Shown here: one piece after another, positions 35,001 through 48,265 of the stretch
Position numbering within the stretch: position 1 is the first letter of the stretch
Layout: every line of letters starts with the position of its first letter
Source: Ifrita kowaldi
Lineage: Eukaryota > Chordata > Aves > Passeriformes > Cinclosomatidae
Direction of reading: 5' to 3'
Assembly: GCA_013398055.1 (NCBI GenBank)
Contig: VZRS01015041.1
Location: 239,773 to 303,772 of the forward strand
DNA: 64,000 bases
Position numbers and translations under genes: made by a program
Notes under the pieces: generated by a model
What the model saw: the letters and a program-made list of their open reading frames with translations, nothing else
Told to the model about the DNA's origin: nothing
The model's database searches: none

Positions 35001-38000
35001 CCCCAAAGCACATTCCCACCTTGCCAGCAAATCTGGGATGCTGCCAGGCTGGGACTCCTTGTTCGGGATAAGCTCAGCTCTCAGTGGCTGTGTCACTGCA
35101 GACCTGGAGCTCAGCTCCTATGGGAACACGGATACATCCCATATAATCCAGCTGTGCGGGCAAGGAACAGGACACAGAGACCGAGTGGCCTTCCCAGGAA
35201 CACCCAGGTGAGCTCTGGAGGAGCAGCAGTTTGAATCCCCCCACTGAACCAGAATGCCCTGACAGGGAGAGGGTTCCTCCTACCCCATGTCTGACATCCC
35301 ACTGAGGTTAAGAAACCTAAACTGAGGGAGAAACTTGGGGAAGGGGAAGAAATGGGAAGAGCATATCCGACTTTATTTACAGGCCAAGCAGCAGAATGCG
35401 GTCGCTGAGCAGGGCGAGGTCTCGCCAGCTTTTTTCTTGGGAAAGAGCATCCAAGAAATGTGTGCTTTATCTCTGGAATTCGTGGACAGAGTGTGCTGAA
35501 ACAAGGGCCTGAGCAGGGCTCCCTGGCCGGGCTGGGACTCCTGGGGGACAAAGGAGGGCCTGTTGTCTCCAGCTCCACACCAGGCTGGTCCTGAGCGCTA
35601 TTCCTGGCCTTGCACTGACTCACTGGGTGACCTTGCTGAGAAAGGCTCTCACATCCAGCTCTGCCTGCCTGCAAAAGCCATCATGGTCTCCTAAGATTGG
35701 ATTCTATTCAAAGCATAGATGAGGAACAAAACTGAAATACTTCTGCCTTCCTTCAACACCCAGCCCCTGGGGTGAGCAGGAACTGGCCAGATAAATGAAC
35801 CCTGCTATCCTCCTGTAGGCTCTCCTTGCACCTCCTTCCCAAATTTTCCAATTAACTGTGCCAATGTCTTGTTTGTGCTGTGCCCTAGAGCTGCACCAAG
35901 TCCTTCCAGCAAGAGAAGGACACATCCCAGCCTTGAGACAGGTGCTTATTTCTCTGAAGCACTTTCAGTTTATATCCAGGGCTGTTCACAGCTGCTCTTT
36001 CCAGGGTGACACCTCCACTCCAGGCTGGCCTTGGTGGGAGGGGGACAAAGGAGTCTGGAAAAGGTGGTGGAGCCAGGACATGTTTGGGACTTCTGCTTCG
36101 AGGCTGCAGCCTGGTGGCTGCAGCTGCTGACCCGTGCAAGGACAACGCTCACAGCTCAGCCTTTCTATTCCATGTGGGACACAGCCACCTTTGGAAAAAA
36201 AACTGCATCGTAAACAGATTCCCTCTGTCACTTTACTAATTCCAGCCTGTCCTGTCAAAGGTGAAAGGATTTTTAGAATCCAGTTTATTCACTGCTAGTT
36301 ATGTTTCTTCATGTAGGTTCAGAGCCAAATCTCATTAAGGGCAGTGGGAATCTCCCCATTCCCTCCTATTCACTTCCACTGGCTTCAGTTCAAGCTTTTA
36401 TTCAGTCCCTCTTGGCGTGGACAATGCAGATCAGTGATGGCAGCTCCACTATCAGTGTCTTTGTGCCACCATGTCTCGTTTCTCAAACCTTCAGCACAAT
36501 GTCCACTTGTCCTCAGCAACTGCTTCCTTTCAGATCTCGAAAATAAATAAGTCCATGGAAGAAACATTTCTTTTGGCCCTGCGCAGGCTGAGAGCTCATT
36601 TGCAGACATTTTAGTTTTGGGAGACAGTGTCCCTTTGATTCTCCCCATCATCTCAGCACACCAGCCTGCTATTTTTGCCTCGCAGGCTGGGCTGCACTGA
36701 GTCATGGAGCTCGTGCTGGTTTACTTTGGAGCCAGTGTATAAACCAGGGATGATACCAGTGTTCGCCCTATGGAGACAAGGAACATTCACTTGTGGAATC
36801 TGACAGAGCCGTGGCAGCCCAGTGAGAGCAGTGCTGGGCCTGTTCCTGTGGCATCTGCAGCGGGGAGAAACAACAGTGCCGTGATTAATGACACTCCCAC
36901 CCCTGCAGGACCAGCAGCCGCTCTCTGGCTGGGCTGGGCAGCTCTGCTGGACAGGGACTGGGACATGTGGGGCTGAACTGGCCTCTCCCTGCTGGCCTCA
37001 CAGGGCAGTGCTGGAGGGAACATCTCACCCTGCTCCAGAGGCTGCTCGGTGGTTCCTGCAGCCATCAGGGGCTGAGGAAACGCAGGAAGGCTGATCCAAA
37101 GCTCCCCCCAGTTTGGATTAGGCAGCAGGCCGAGGGGCAGGAAGGGGTGCAGCATTTGTCACATTCACTTTTAAACTTCTTCAGATCAAGCACTGGTAAG
37201 AGCTCAGTGATGAACTGGTGCCTCTCTGGTGCCAAATTAAAGAGTTCACAGCACAGGCTTCAGCCTTGTGCTGCTGGCTGAATTAACCCCAGCACTTCTG
37301 GGGTTTACATGGATGGAGTTGGATTCATGCAAACCATTCGAGGTTTTCCTGCCTTACCACTGTCAAGGCCTATCAGAGCTTTTCCTCCCTCTAAGGCTTC
37401 CCTCCCTCCACTCCTGGTTTTTGAATCAGTTCTTGCTGGGCTGGTGCCTTGGAGACGTGAGCAGGAACCTCCAGTGGAAAGGGAATGTCTGCAGAGCACC
37501 AGGACACAAACCTCACTTCTCATTCTCCGTCTGAGTGGTAGGAAAATCCTGCTTTATCCCCACAGAGAGAGAAAGAGTAAGAAGGGAATTAGAATCCAAA
37601 CTAAAATAAATACAACGAGCATTCTTGGTCGCTGGCTGGAACCCATTTTTTCTCACACTTTGAAGTTCATACTCTGGCAAAGGAAAACCCTGCACACGAA
37701 ATCTGGCCTCTGACTGAGGAAGGTCAGTGCAGGGAGGAGGTCTGAATGAAGGTGCCTCAAAGGGCTGGAATATTTTCCTCACCTGAAATGCTGTGTGTGA
37801 ATGAAACCTGGCTCAGGAATTTCTTCCCCATTAGGTGGATATCTTTGTCTTCCTGCCACAGACTCTGGCAGAACAAAGCAGGGATCAAACCCTGTGCCTG
37901 TCTCCTTTTGTTGATGGCTATTTATTTTCCTTGCCATAGCTCTTGTTTTGTTCTCTTGGCTCTGACTTCTGGCTGCTGCTCCAAACCAGTTAATTCTCCC

Positions 38001-41000
38001 TCAGAACTGTGCGGGCCTGAGGCCTACATTATATTTATAAGCTGTAAGGATCTCCCCAGGCAGGCTCAGAAATAAAGGAGTCGAGTCAAACAGCTACAAG
38101 GAGATGCTCCAAAACAACCTCAGAGAGGAAACACGGAGAGATGGAACATTCCCCTCGTGCTGAATTTTAAAGGAACACTCCAGCTCCTCCAGCCATGGGA
38201 TGGGAGGTGAGTGTTCTTTATCCTTTAATCTCCCCTGTTTCCAGCACCAGGAGGAAATTTCCTCTGCTGTCTGAGCATGTGTTTGAGGAGCTTTTTCAGT
38301 CAGGTTGATCGAGGGAAGAGCAGCAGGACAGGCTGGGGCTGGGCTGGATGGTGACGGATGCAGCAGGGACAAACCTCAGCTGGACAGGGAGGGAGGAGCT
38401 TGCCAGGATGCCAGGCAGGGATGGAGAGAAGGTGACACCAGAGGAAAACTCCTCATTCTCGATGGTTTTTATACAAAATCACAATTTCTTGCAGTATCTT
38501 ACTTCACCAATACTTTCGCTTTGTCGCTGCTGTTAAAAGTGACTGACAGGCCTCTTCCAGCTTTGCTTTATGGCTTCCAAGGATTAAACCCTTTTTTTTT
38601 TCATTTTCCCTGCTTGTATAAAGCAGAGAGTTGCAGGTAGGCTCTGTCAGTGGCTGTGTGTGCTTCCTGTCCCTCCCTGTGACACTGCCACCCCGCAGAG
38701 GACACCAGGAGCGAGCCCATGGCCCTGCTGGTCCCACACCTCCCGTGATCCCGTGGCCCCAGCGCTGCTGTGTGCCTGAACAAAGCTGGGCAGGAAATGT
38801 TTTTCCCAGCTAGAGAAACATTTTGTTCCCATTCTGTGCTTGAGCCAAATGGGGTTTTCTTGAGGCCTTTTTTTGTCTTTTTCTAAACAAAGGAATAAGT
38901 AAGCAAACATGTCTGCAAGGAGCTGACCGACACAGCCAAAGCACGGCCAGTGGACTTGTTGAGGACTTTGGCAAGATGTGAAAATGCAGTTTCCTGACCC
39001 AGATCAGGCTCATGACTTGAAACCAGGCCTTGCACACACAGGACATGGCCAAGCTGCAGGCAAGGCTGGGATGGTGCTTTCTTTCCCTGGAAGTCCATCC
39101 CCAGCAGATGTTTCTCCCACCAGAGCACCCCCGCGGAAGGTTTCTGTTTTGATAACACGCTGTTTTCCAGGGAAAAATGTTTTCATCTAAAAGCTCCCCA
39201 CCCTGTTTGCCCACAGACTGACAATGTTAACTTGGATTTCCATCCCCAGGGGGCTGGAGGATGTGTGTGCAGGGAAGTCAGCCTGCCTGGGCTGTGGGGA
39301 GAGGCACGGCCGGCTCTGCAGCTTTCCCCGGGGTTAAGGCAGCAATGTTGGCAGTGCTGCTGCCCCTGGGAGGGATGTGGGGCTGGGGTGGACTGTGTGC
39401 CCCAGGAACTGATGGCTTTGCTTCTGTTCGTGGCTCAGGGACCACATCCTGTGTGTAGCCAGCACCTTACCTGTCCTGGAGGTCAGAAATGCCTCCAAGG
39501 CAGCCTGTACATCAAATAGGGAGGGTTTTATCCCAGAATGATGCAGAGAACTGCAAGGCACCTTGGCAATGCCCTCCCTCCTTCCACCACCTCCTCCAGG
39601 GGCTTGAATGTGTGGGACATGGGACACTGTCCATCCAGGAAGGGGGTGAGGATGTGGATGCAGCACGCCACACTGGAAATCTGGGGGTGTGCCAACTCCC
39701 TGGCCCTAAAGGCGGGCACCACCCCGGGCCACAGGCACTGCAACCAAGATCACCAGCACGGAAAAATGACTTTCAATCCCTTGGTACCTTCTCCTTGCTC
39801 CTCTTTCTGTAGCAAAGCTCAGCTCTGGGAGGCCACGCCAGCCCAGCCATGGCTGGGGGTTCCAGCTCTCTCCTGCTGCTTTGGAGCCCCTCTGGAGAAC
39901 AGCTCCACCCTGCAGAACGGACTCTGGCAGGATTGCCTGTGTGGAGCTGACAGCAAAGGCATCACAGTGCATCCACCTGAACACACGGGGCAGAGTTACC
40001 CAGCTCAAATACGGGATTATGGCTAAATTTGTCTCTTCCCTCTGTTGCTGAGGGAGGCAAACAGGCACCTGGCAGAGAGTTTGTGAAACAGGGCTGAGTC
40101 AGGAGAGCCTGACTCTGACTGTGCTGCCACTGAGCAGGGAGCCTGGGAACCAGCCCAGATTTGGGCAACTCCATCTGGCTTAGAGACATTTTACCTTTAA
40201 GGCTAAAACCAGCACAGGATGCAGTTCCAGACCCTGCCTGGATCCACAGCCATTCCCTCTGTCCCCTTCCATAGATGAGCACCAGCAGAGGAGCAAGGTC
40301 AAGGGAAGGGTTTCCAGCTCTGGAATTGTTCCCTGCCAAGCTGGCAGAAGGGATTAACGTGACACATGTAATCCTCTGCCAGGCCAGTGCCAGAAAGGAT
40401 GGGAGATATTCCAGGGGGTGGCCAGCCATGTCCTGGGCTCAGTCAGGTCTCACGGACTCCCCTGCCTTGGTTCTACAAAAAACATGGAGCATATTCCATA
40501 TCCTGGTATTCCAGCCAAATTCCTGCAGGTTCCTGCTTTCCATGCCAGCTGTCTGGGACACAGCCACAGCCACCTCCACTTCTTCATGAGGTGATTATTT
40601 TTATTTACTTATGGTCACACTGCTGCAACTGCTGGGTGCCCTTGCAAAGCTCAGAGCGCCTCATTAGGAAGGGAAATGACCTTTTCCAGCCCTGCTTCAG
40701 CTCCCCTGAGTGTGGTGAGGCTGATATTTGTTAATATTGGTAAAGAGCTCTGAGCTCCTCGGATGGAGTATCTGTCATGGAAAAATAAGCTGGGTTATTA
40801 TGGAGAGGTTCTAGCCCAGTTAGCAAATGGCTTTTCCCATCTGTGTGACAGAACAGGCTGCTGTGCCAGGCAAGTCTGCTTTCCTTTGGGAAAGCTCTAA
40901 CAGGTTGCTCCAGGTACAGGAAGGTGCTCAGGAACAAAATGTGCCCTTTTTACAACTTTTATCTTGCGTATTATGAGGGAGAAAATAAAGTGTTATAAAC

Positions 41001-42806
41001 TCAGGACTGCTTGTCCAGGTTCTAATACTGAATTCCTTGTGAAACCACACATGAGAGGCGTTTAATCTCAATTAAAAGATCAATTACGTTTATCAACAGA
41101 TAAAAGATTATCTGGGGCATTGCACAAATACAACACAATTTATTACCAGCCAGTAAGTAACCCCTAATGAATTTTTAAACACTTCCCCATAAATTACAAA
41201 TAAACTACAGTCCTATAATTATGTTAGAGTTTTGATTCTCCAGTTAAGTTCCTATGAGATTGGCCTTTACTATTATCCATAATTATTTAGGATTCCGTTA
41301 CTGTAACCCAGTTCTGGGGAAAGTTGTATGTTCTAAAAATTAATTTTAGGCATAGAAAATGCATTTGTCATCTTGAGAACGATCTGGGCATTTATGTGAA
41401 GATCATGTTGAGAAAAGCATTCCTGATTTAACACCGTGCATGAAAAATGAGGCTTCTTGTTCATAAACCCAGGAATATCTGAGGTCTGTGTTCAATTCCT
41501 TGTAGAATTTGGGACATTTCTTTGCCAGGTATCAATTCTGATCTTCTGAAATTCCCCTTTTCCTTTGCAATTGTAACTCTCAGAACGGGACCTGTGTCTG
41601 CTCCAGTGCCTGGCAGTGTAGAACTCAGACCTGTTATGGGCTTTAAGGATTTATGGGCTAAACTGAGGCGTGCAAAGGCCCTGAGCACAGTTCAGTGCCA
41701 CCAAACCCCCTGATCTCCATCCAGGAAAAGGTCTGAGGCACCTGCTGGCTCTGTCTCTTCTTTTGCAAACAAACTGAGAAAGAGGAACGAGAAACTGCAA
41801 ACCAACCCCATCCCTGAGCCACAGAGACTGACAGTGCTTTACTGTAAGGCCCTGCAGGTCCTTTGACACCAGTGTCCCCAGTGCCTCACCTGTTGGGACT
41901 GGGATTATTGGGATTATTGGGAAGGACAGTCTGTGGGGGCAGCTGTGGAGCTTCCACCACTCCCTCATTATCAGAGTTTTTACATTAAAAGCCGTATATC
42001 TGATATGTGCATTGAAACAGCACAGAGCAGCTCCCTCCTGGTCACCTCGGTGCTGGCTGTGCTTCCAGAATGCTCTGGGACATCTCCTGGGACAGCTGTC
42101 ACCAGTTTGTGACCCTCCCAGCTGAGGCACCTGTGGCTGGAGGAGCAGCCCCGAGCCAGGACTGGACTGAGATCTCCCAGCGTGGAGGGAAAAGGGGAAC
42201 ATCCACAGGGCTGGAATGCCCATCCCTGCCGAAATCCTGCCTGGCACGGCAAGGGCAAAGGCACAGGGACAGGCTGGAAGCCTCGACGTGTGGGCGGACC
42301 CGGCTACACCCAAGTGCCTGGAGACAATGCCCAGGTGAGAAACGCGTGAGGGATCAGGGTGGCAGCCGTGCAATATAAATAACAACATCGCTGGGGTTCC
42401 CTGAAATATCCTGTCCAAACACGGGATTTTCGCTGTGAGCAGGACACAGTGAGCAGCATAAAGAGAGCCCGAACTGCTAAATGAAGGGGAAGGAGGGCAC
42501 AGAGAGCGGCTCTTGCGAGAGAGCCTGTTCCTCAGGGGGTGTCCCCTGTGCTCCCTTCCCGGTGTCCCGGGGCCGGAGGGAGATGCCACCTCTGTGCCCT
42601 GTGGGCAGCGGGTCCGGGGCTGGGGGAAGGTGTTGCCACCTGATGCTGCCGAACTCCGGCTTTGCAGGGCCAGGCGATGCTGGCAAGCAGCGGGAATTCA
42701 CTTCTTTGCCCCATCTCAGGCAGCAGCAACAGGAAATCCAGGAGCTCTGCGAAATGACAGGGAGCGAGCGAGAGTGAATGAAGTCCCCTTGCCTCGGCTG
42801 GTGACG
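26080..42806. other. Long intergenic stretch, no gene seen
   Basis: About 16.7 kb without a recognisable exon, RNA gene or intact transposon. The largest open frame (41651-42589 minus, 312 codons) has no motif or splice context. Small local duplications occur near 29230-29285 (GAGCTGGTAG repeats) and 41893-41920 (GGATTATT repeats). AT-rich blocks near 30640-30720 and 40960-41420 stand out from their surroundings. Confidence 0.55.
40960..41420. promoter_or_regulatory. AT-rich homeodomain-word-rich block
   Basis: A 460-bp island of AT-rich, non-repetitive DNA carries many ATTA/TAAT cores, for example TTTAATCTCAATTAAAAG, GATCAATTACG, CCTAATGAATTT and CATAATTATTTAGG. It lies 2 kb upstream of the second gene's promoter. 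Complexity is high for such low GC, which is typical of conserved noncoding elements, but conservation cannot be seen here. Confidence 0.3.
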
Positions 42807-42849
42807 NNNNNNNNNNNNNNNNNNNNNNNNNNNNNNNNNNNNNNNNNNN
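42807..42849. other. Assembly gap of 43 N
   Basis: Unknown bases immediately upstream of a TATA-like box, in GC-rich promoter DNA. The core upstream promoter of the second gene is therefore missing. Confidence 0.99.
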
Positions 42850-42852
42850 CCC

Positions 42853-42859
42853 TATAAAG
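42853..42859 (+). promoter_or_regulatory. TATA-like box TATAAAG
   Basis: CCTATAAAG lies directly after the N gap, at the edge of a CpG-rich region and about 750 bp before the signal-peptide ATG. If used, transcription would start near 42885. It is unusual to see this in a CpG-rich promoter, so it may be coincidental. Confidence 0.35.
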
Positions 42860-43600
42860 AATCTCGGGCTCGCATCAAACTTCCCTGCGAAAGCCAAGCC
42901 AAGGCGGAGGGGTGGGGGACAGCAGAGAGCAGAGCCAGGCGGGCTCCGGCCATGCCCCAGCCCCGCTGCCCGCCCGCTGCCCGCGCCGGGCGCTGCGCGG
43001 TGCCCCCGGGCAGGTAGAGCCAGGTGGGCACCGGGGCATCTCCCCCCGTCCTGCCCTGCTGGGACACCGAGGTTTGTCCTTCCTGCCGATCCCCGCGGCA
43101 CCTGCGCCTCCCTGGAGGAATAAATCTCAGAGGAGGCTTTGCGGCTCAGCCACCTTATCCCAAACTCCGGGCTGCTGCGAGCCGAGCGGACGAAACTTTT
43201 TGCCAAACTTTTTCTGGTGTTTTCGCTTTGCTTTTTAACCCCTTGAGTGACTCTGCGCCAGCCGGGCGGGCTGGGGAGGCTCCTGAGGCAGAGCAGCTCT
43301 CCACTCAGACAGCCCGGGGCTTGGAGAAACCGGGGAAAAGCAGGAATTCAGGTGATTGCGGAAAGGGGCTGAAGGAAAAACTGAGAACCTCGGGGAGAAA
43401 GGAAGGCGAGCACAACCCGCAGCCCCGGGATGAAGCAGTGAATGGAAAGAACAATTTAACTGGAATCAACAAGTGGGAACTCCTGCGCGCCTTGTCCTTC
43501 CCTCCTTCCCCTCTCCGGCTTTCCCAAACTTCTCGCTGCGAAGGAAAACTTGTCCGGCGGACTCGGCTGGCTCGGGAAGAGCCCCAGGACCGGCTCTGGG
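42860..43600 (+). other. CpG-rich promoter and 5' UTR
   Basis: CG dinucleotides are dense from the gap to about 43900 (for example CCGCGCCGGGCGCTGCGCGG near 42980), unlike the CpG-poor DNA on either side. This is the only clear CpG island in the window. It ends at the ATG of the signal-peptide exon, so it is read as promoter plus 5' UTR of that gene. The transcription start is not defined. Confidence 0.6.
42952..43017 (+). other. Possible upstream ORF or alternative first exon
   Basis: An ATG opens a 21-residue Pro/Arg/Ala/Cys-rich frame ending at TAG. The stop lies inside GGCAG|GTAGAG, which could also act as a splice donor. If transcription starts upstream, this would be either an upstream ORF in the long leader or the end of an alternative first exon. 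The peptide looks like translated GC-rich leader rather than a protein. Confidence 0.25.
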
Positions 43601-43664
43601 ATGCTGCCCCGGCCGAGCGCCCTCCTGGCCGTCTGTGCCCTTCAGGGGCTGCTGCTGCTGCACG
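43601..43664 (+). CDS. First coding exon with signal peptide, gene unidentified
   Basis: ATG at 43601 has G at -3 (CTGGGATGC) and opens MLPRPSALLAVCALQGLLLL followed by His and a split Gly codon. The exon ends after base 43664 at a strong donor (CACG|GTAAGAG), leaving phase 1. The sequence has a short basic N-region, a leucine-rich hydrophobic core of about 15 residues and a small residue at the junction, which is the form of a secretory signal peptide. Phase-1 introns after the signal peptide are usual in genes for extracellular modules such as Ig or EGF domains, so a secreted or type I membrane protein is likely. No further exon was recognised in the next 20 kb. I could not match the signal peptide to a named gene. 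Confidence 0.65.
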
Positions 43665-46600
43665 GTAAGAGCCGCCCGTGTGCCGGGGGGTGCCAGAGGG
43701 GGGACGAGCCGCGTGTCGCTGCCCCGGCGCGGTGCCGTCCCTCGGGGGGCCTCAGGAGAGCGCTCGGTGATGCTTTTTTGCGCTTTTTGACGCTTTTTGT
43801 GCTCCTCCGGCGGCCCGGGGAGGTGTCACCCACCTGAGAGCCCCGGTGCCAGCGGGCAGGTGCCTCCGCTCTGTCCGCAAACCCCAGGCGACGCCTCAGG
43901 CTTCGCACCTTCCTTAAAACTGATCGTTGGGAATAAAGGTAAAAAAATAAACCTCCTTGAAGGCGTCGCACATGAAGGTCAGATTTTAATGGGTGTTTCC
44001 CCTCGAGGTTTGGCCACTTGGTTAAAAATAGCAAGTTGTGAGTTTTCACCAATTTGTGGCTTTTTTCCCTCGATGTGGGAGGGTTTCTGGTTGTATTTGA
44101 TCACTTGAGGCAGAGCTGAGGCTTCAAAAGGAGGAGCTGTCTGGGAGTGCCTGGGCTGTCCCGCTGTCCTGAGGCTCCTGTTGGAGCTGCGGGCACAGAC
44201 ATCACGGGCAAATCCCAATTCTCTCTGATATTCCAATTCTGATTCTTTGATATTTCAATTTTTATTCACGTGGTGCTTCTCCGCTGCCTTCCCCTTCTCA
44301 GCCCAGGTGCCAGGTTAGATTGCTGCCCTCCAAAACTCATTGTCCTTTGCAGCAAACTCCCTGTCCCTCTCGACTTATTCCCAATTTTCGCTGCTATCAG
44401 AAAAGCCAAGAGGCAGGTTAATGAGATTTGGGAGAGCTTTTCCATCTGCTGTATGACTTTTCATTATCTCATTAAGCATGAGGATTTTGCTGGATTACTG
44501 AGCTATTCATTCATGACGCTGCAAATTGTGTAAGGGAGATGGGCTGTTGTTTACTGGGGAATTCCTCCTGACAGAAAGGACTTTTGAGTATTTTTGGGTA
44601 GTGGATGTGTTGCACAGCACGAGGCTGTTGTTCTTCAGCACATTATAATCTTTTCATAGTTAAGAGGATAGCTTCTGGAAACACTGTGGAGTCCTTGATT
44701 TTCTTGGATTCATTCAGGGATTTAATGTATTCCTTCTGCAGAAAGGGACTGACTGGCAGGCACGAGCCCCGGGGAATTTCACATCCTCCCCACAGTCACC
44801 TGCAGAATAAAGAGCTAAGCCTGAGGTTGTGCTCCGAAGGGCTTGTCCAGGAAAAGCAGAAGCAGCAGACCTGGCAGGTGGCAAGGAGCCCCTGCAGCAG
44901 GAATCCTCAGGGTCCGTGGTGTCCCCAGGGAATCGGTGCTGTGCCAGGTCAGCCAGCAGTGCCCACACCTGGAGCAGCCCTGGGAGGATTCCCGAGCTGT
45001 GCTGCAGCTGGCTGACACGTGCAGCAGCAGCCAGCTGCACGCTTTGGGAGTTTTAACCTCTGCACGATCTGGAAAAGTTGCCCGAAATCCAGTGTGGATT
45101 TCACAGAGGCATAAATCACCACAGGCTTTCGTGGATTAGACAGGGATAATAACAAGGGATTGGGAGGTGGGAGAAAACGTGATGTGCCCAAGTGTTCCTG
45201 AGGCTCTGGGGTGAAGGGGAGCACAGGGACTTCGGGACTGAGGAGCTGGGGGAAAAGCCTGGCTGGAGATGCTGCCCACATTTCAGAGCTGCTCAGGTCC
45301 TTACTCACCAGGTTCCTTCCCTAATAATTTTGGGCCTGAAAACCTCGGAATTCGGTCCAGATTCCTTTTGCCATCAGTGCCAGGCACAGAGGAGGCCAAG
45401 AGAAGGCAAAGTCTGCATCCCATGACAGAGGGAGGAAGGCAGGACCATCCCTGTGCCCGCGGGCAGAGGCTGAGGAGGGGAAGCAGCAGAGGGGGTGTCA
45501 GGAGCTTGGTCCATCATTAGGAACAGAGAACACATCAGCACAGCCCCTGGGTGCCCTCGTCAGGCTGGGAGCCAAGAGAGGCAGTGCAGGAAGGCTGAGG
45601 ACTGGGGAGAGCACCGGTGTGATTGGGGAATTAACTCCTCATCACCCGGCCCTCAAAGGTCCTCTCCAGCACTGAGCTCAGTGGAGCTCTGCTCGACCTC
45701 CCAAAGCCCGGATTTATCCTTCTGCTGTAGGTTAAACCTGCCCTGGGATCTCTGTGGCCAGAGTCAGGCAGAGCTGTGCTGAGGAGGCTGACTCTGAGTC
45801 CAGTCCAAACAATTCCATCTGCAATGCAGAGAGAAGGAAAGCCCTACAGCTGTGAAAGCTGCTCGGTACTGAGGTAGCGACTCCTCAGCCACTTTTCCCT
45901 CCAAGTTCATCTCCGGCAATGAACTCGATGGAATTCTGGCCATTACATTTATCCAGGTCCCCTCTGGAGAACTCCTGACTTATTTGGTGCTGTCAGCAGG
46001 GGGAAGAGGCCATACAAACATCATCCCAATAATTGCCCACCTGACTCTAAAATACAGCTTTAAATACACCTTTAAATTTCCTTTTTTAATTCCACGAGTA
46101 TCATTAAATTTCCACTTTCCTTTTGCTCATTGCTCAGCTTCTTCTCAGCTCCTCAGAGCACTGGTTGGGGTCTCGCTGCTCAGAGTCTTTGATGTGGTAA
46201 TGATGGTGCAGATGCCAACAGCTGGCACAGGTTTTAGGTGTGGGGTGGGATGGTTCATAACCAGCCCTTGGAAAAACAATCTGCAAAGAAATTCTTACAC
46301 CTTAAATCGTGCAAGAAAAATTCAATGTCTTTTACCCACTGACACGATCACCAGAAGGTTTTTAATATCTGAGCAACCCAAGTAAGTTTTCAGGTATTGG
46401 AATAAACTCAGCCATTTCAGTGATTTAACACTGGAAATTATTAAAGATTGAAGAACAAAAATGAGGTCCTGCCCGATGGCTTTGGAATTAGAGCGCGTTC
46501 GAAATTGATTTTCTTGTTGTTGTTTAATTTTACAATGTCTTCTACAAATTGAATATCCTGGATGGGCAACGAAGCTTGTTAACACAGAGATTTCAATTAA

Positions 46601-48223
46601 ACCACGTATCAGCAGATAAAAGCTTCAGGAGCTCGGATTCCTCCCGGTTTTCCAGCTGGGATGGTCGCAGTGTCCAGCAGGATGAGTGTGGCTGTGCCAA
46701 GGCAGAGGCACTGAGGGGTTGCTTTCCCAAAAAACGTGCCTCTTAATTGATGTTATTCCCAAACGTTTGCTTTACTGTGGGAAAATGTTATAAAAAGCAG
46801 GGCAGCCTTTTTTAGGCTGCTGATACATGAGCCTCCTGCTGAAGCTGCCGCATTCGAAACCAACTGGAAATCTCTTTATACCCATTCAGCCATTTCAGGC
46901 AGGGCAAAAAATGTAAAGTATTTCTGAGTACTCCCTGAACTTTTTAAAAACAGCATCACACCCCAAAGAGCACTGAGAAGACCAAGCAGATTGTTTGTTG
47001 AGGGCTTCTGGTGTAAGGACTTGCAGTATTTTCTTTAAAACTTGTACAAAAGCTTTATCTGTGCATGTTGGTCTGTTCTGAGTAAGAGCAACGGGGTGCA
47101 TTTGGGTCATTCCTGCCCTCTCACACATTCCCTGGATTGTTCACTTTATGACAAATTCTTTGTACAAAGTGATAATTCAATTTACAGTGCTTCGAATTAA
47201 TATCTCAAATTGGGCTGATTATGGAATATTTCTGTTGTTAAGATCTTTATGCACATGAACAAAAGGTTTCCAAGCCCAAATGGAGATTCCTCAGGTACAG
47301 CCAGGGGAAGTGATCTGTGTTTTTTGGAGCTTTGTCTCCCAAATCACCAGCTCAGTTTGGAGGAGGGTGAAAACCTGCTCTATCCCATATTTATTGAGGG
47401 ATGAGATCCATCTGCTGCTTCCAGAGACATTCTCAAGGTGGGATGCTGGAAGGGTCACTCGATCCCCAAGAAAAAGGACAGGTGCTCTCAGCTCACGTTG
47501 CAGGAGAGTTCTGGGGGCAGCAGCAGCCACCTGCACTTTTTAAAGCTACACAGGAAATTTCCAGGAGGCAGCGTTGGACTTCCAAAGGGAGCACGAGGGG
47601 GACACTGAAGCACAGCCCCAGCGAGCTTCACATGCTCGCTCTGATATCTCCTCTGATCCACCTTTCCTTTTTTCTCCAAACCAGCCTGATGTCACTGGAA
47701 TGGGAATTAGGAGTGGAAGTAATTAAGGGATATTGGAGTATCTAAACAACAGCTAGGGATGAAATAAATGTGTCCCCAGTGCTTTGCCTCAGACAGCAGC
47801 TCCAGTGACCGACAGGACGTGAAGGCTCTGAGTGCCCATCAGGACATTCCCGTTCCTCCTTCGGGAAGAGCATCCCACTGTCCTCAGTCACAACCCCCAG
47901 GACAACTGGCTGCCCAAAAAAAGCTGGATGAAATGAGTGTCACTGAGAACTGAGCTCCCCATCAGGCACTTCTTTAATTTTGCTTTCTAAGGCCACAGAG
48001 AATAGAGTAGAAGCTGCCAAAATCCACCAGGCAAGGCTGTTATCTGGAAATGGCATTTAATACAAGTGCCTGCTTGAGGCTTGCCCCGGAGAGCAGGGCT
48101 CCAGCAGCAGAGCTTGCAGGCATCAGGAGCAAGGCAGGATTCCCACAAATCATGGGAATCAAGGTTTCTGCACGAGGTGTGACCTCAGAGGCTCGGCCAG
48201 GAGCCGCTTCCTCGAGCGGGGAA

Positions 48224-48265
48224 GGATCAGGATCAGGACCAGGATCAGGATCAGGGTCAGGATCA
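48224..48265. repeat. 6-bp repeat GGATCA x7
   Basis: Seven GGATCA-type units (two with one substitution) lie head to tail. On the minus strand they encode an Asp-Pro run in a spurious frame. Confidence 0.9.

Noticed and set aside
41651..42589. 312-codon minus-strand ORF
   Set aside because: Protein-like features are missing and the frame crosses AT-rich and GC-rich DNA without splice signals. It is most likely chance.
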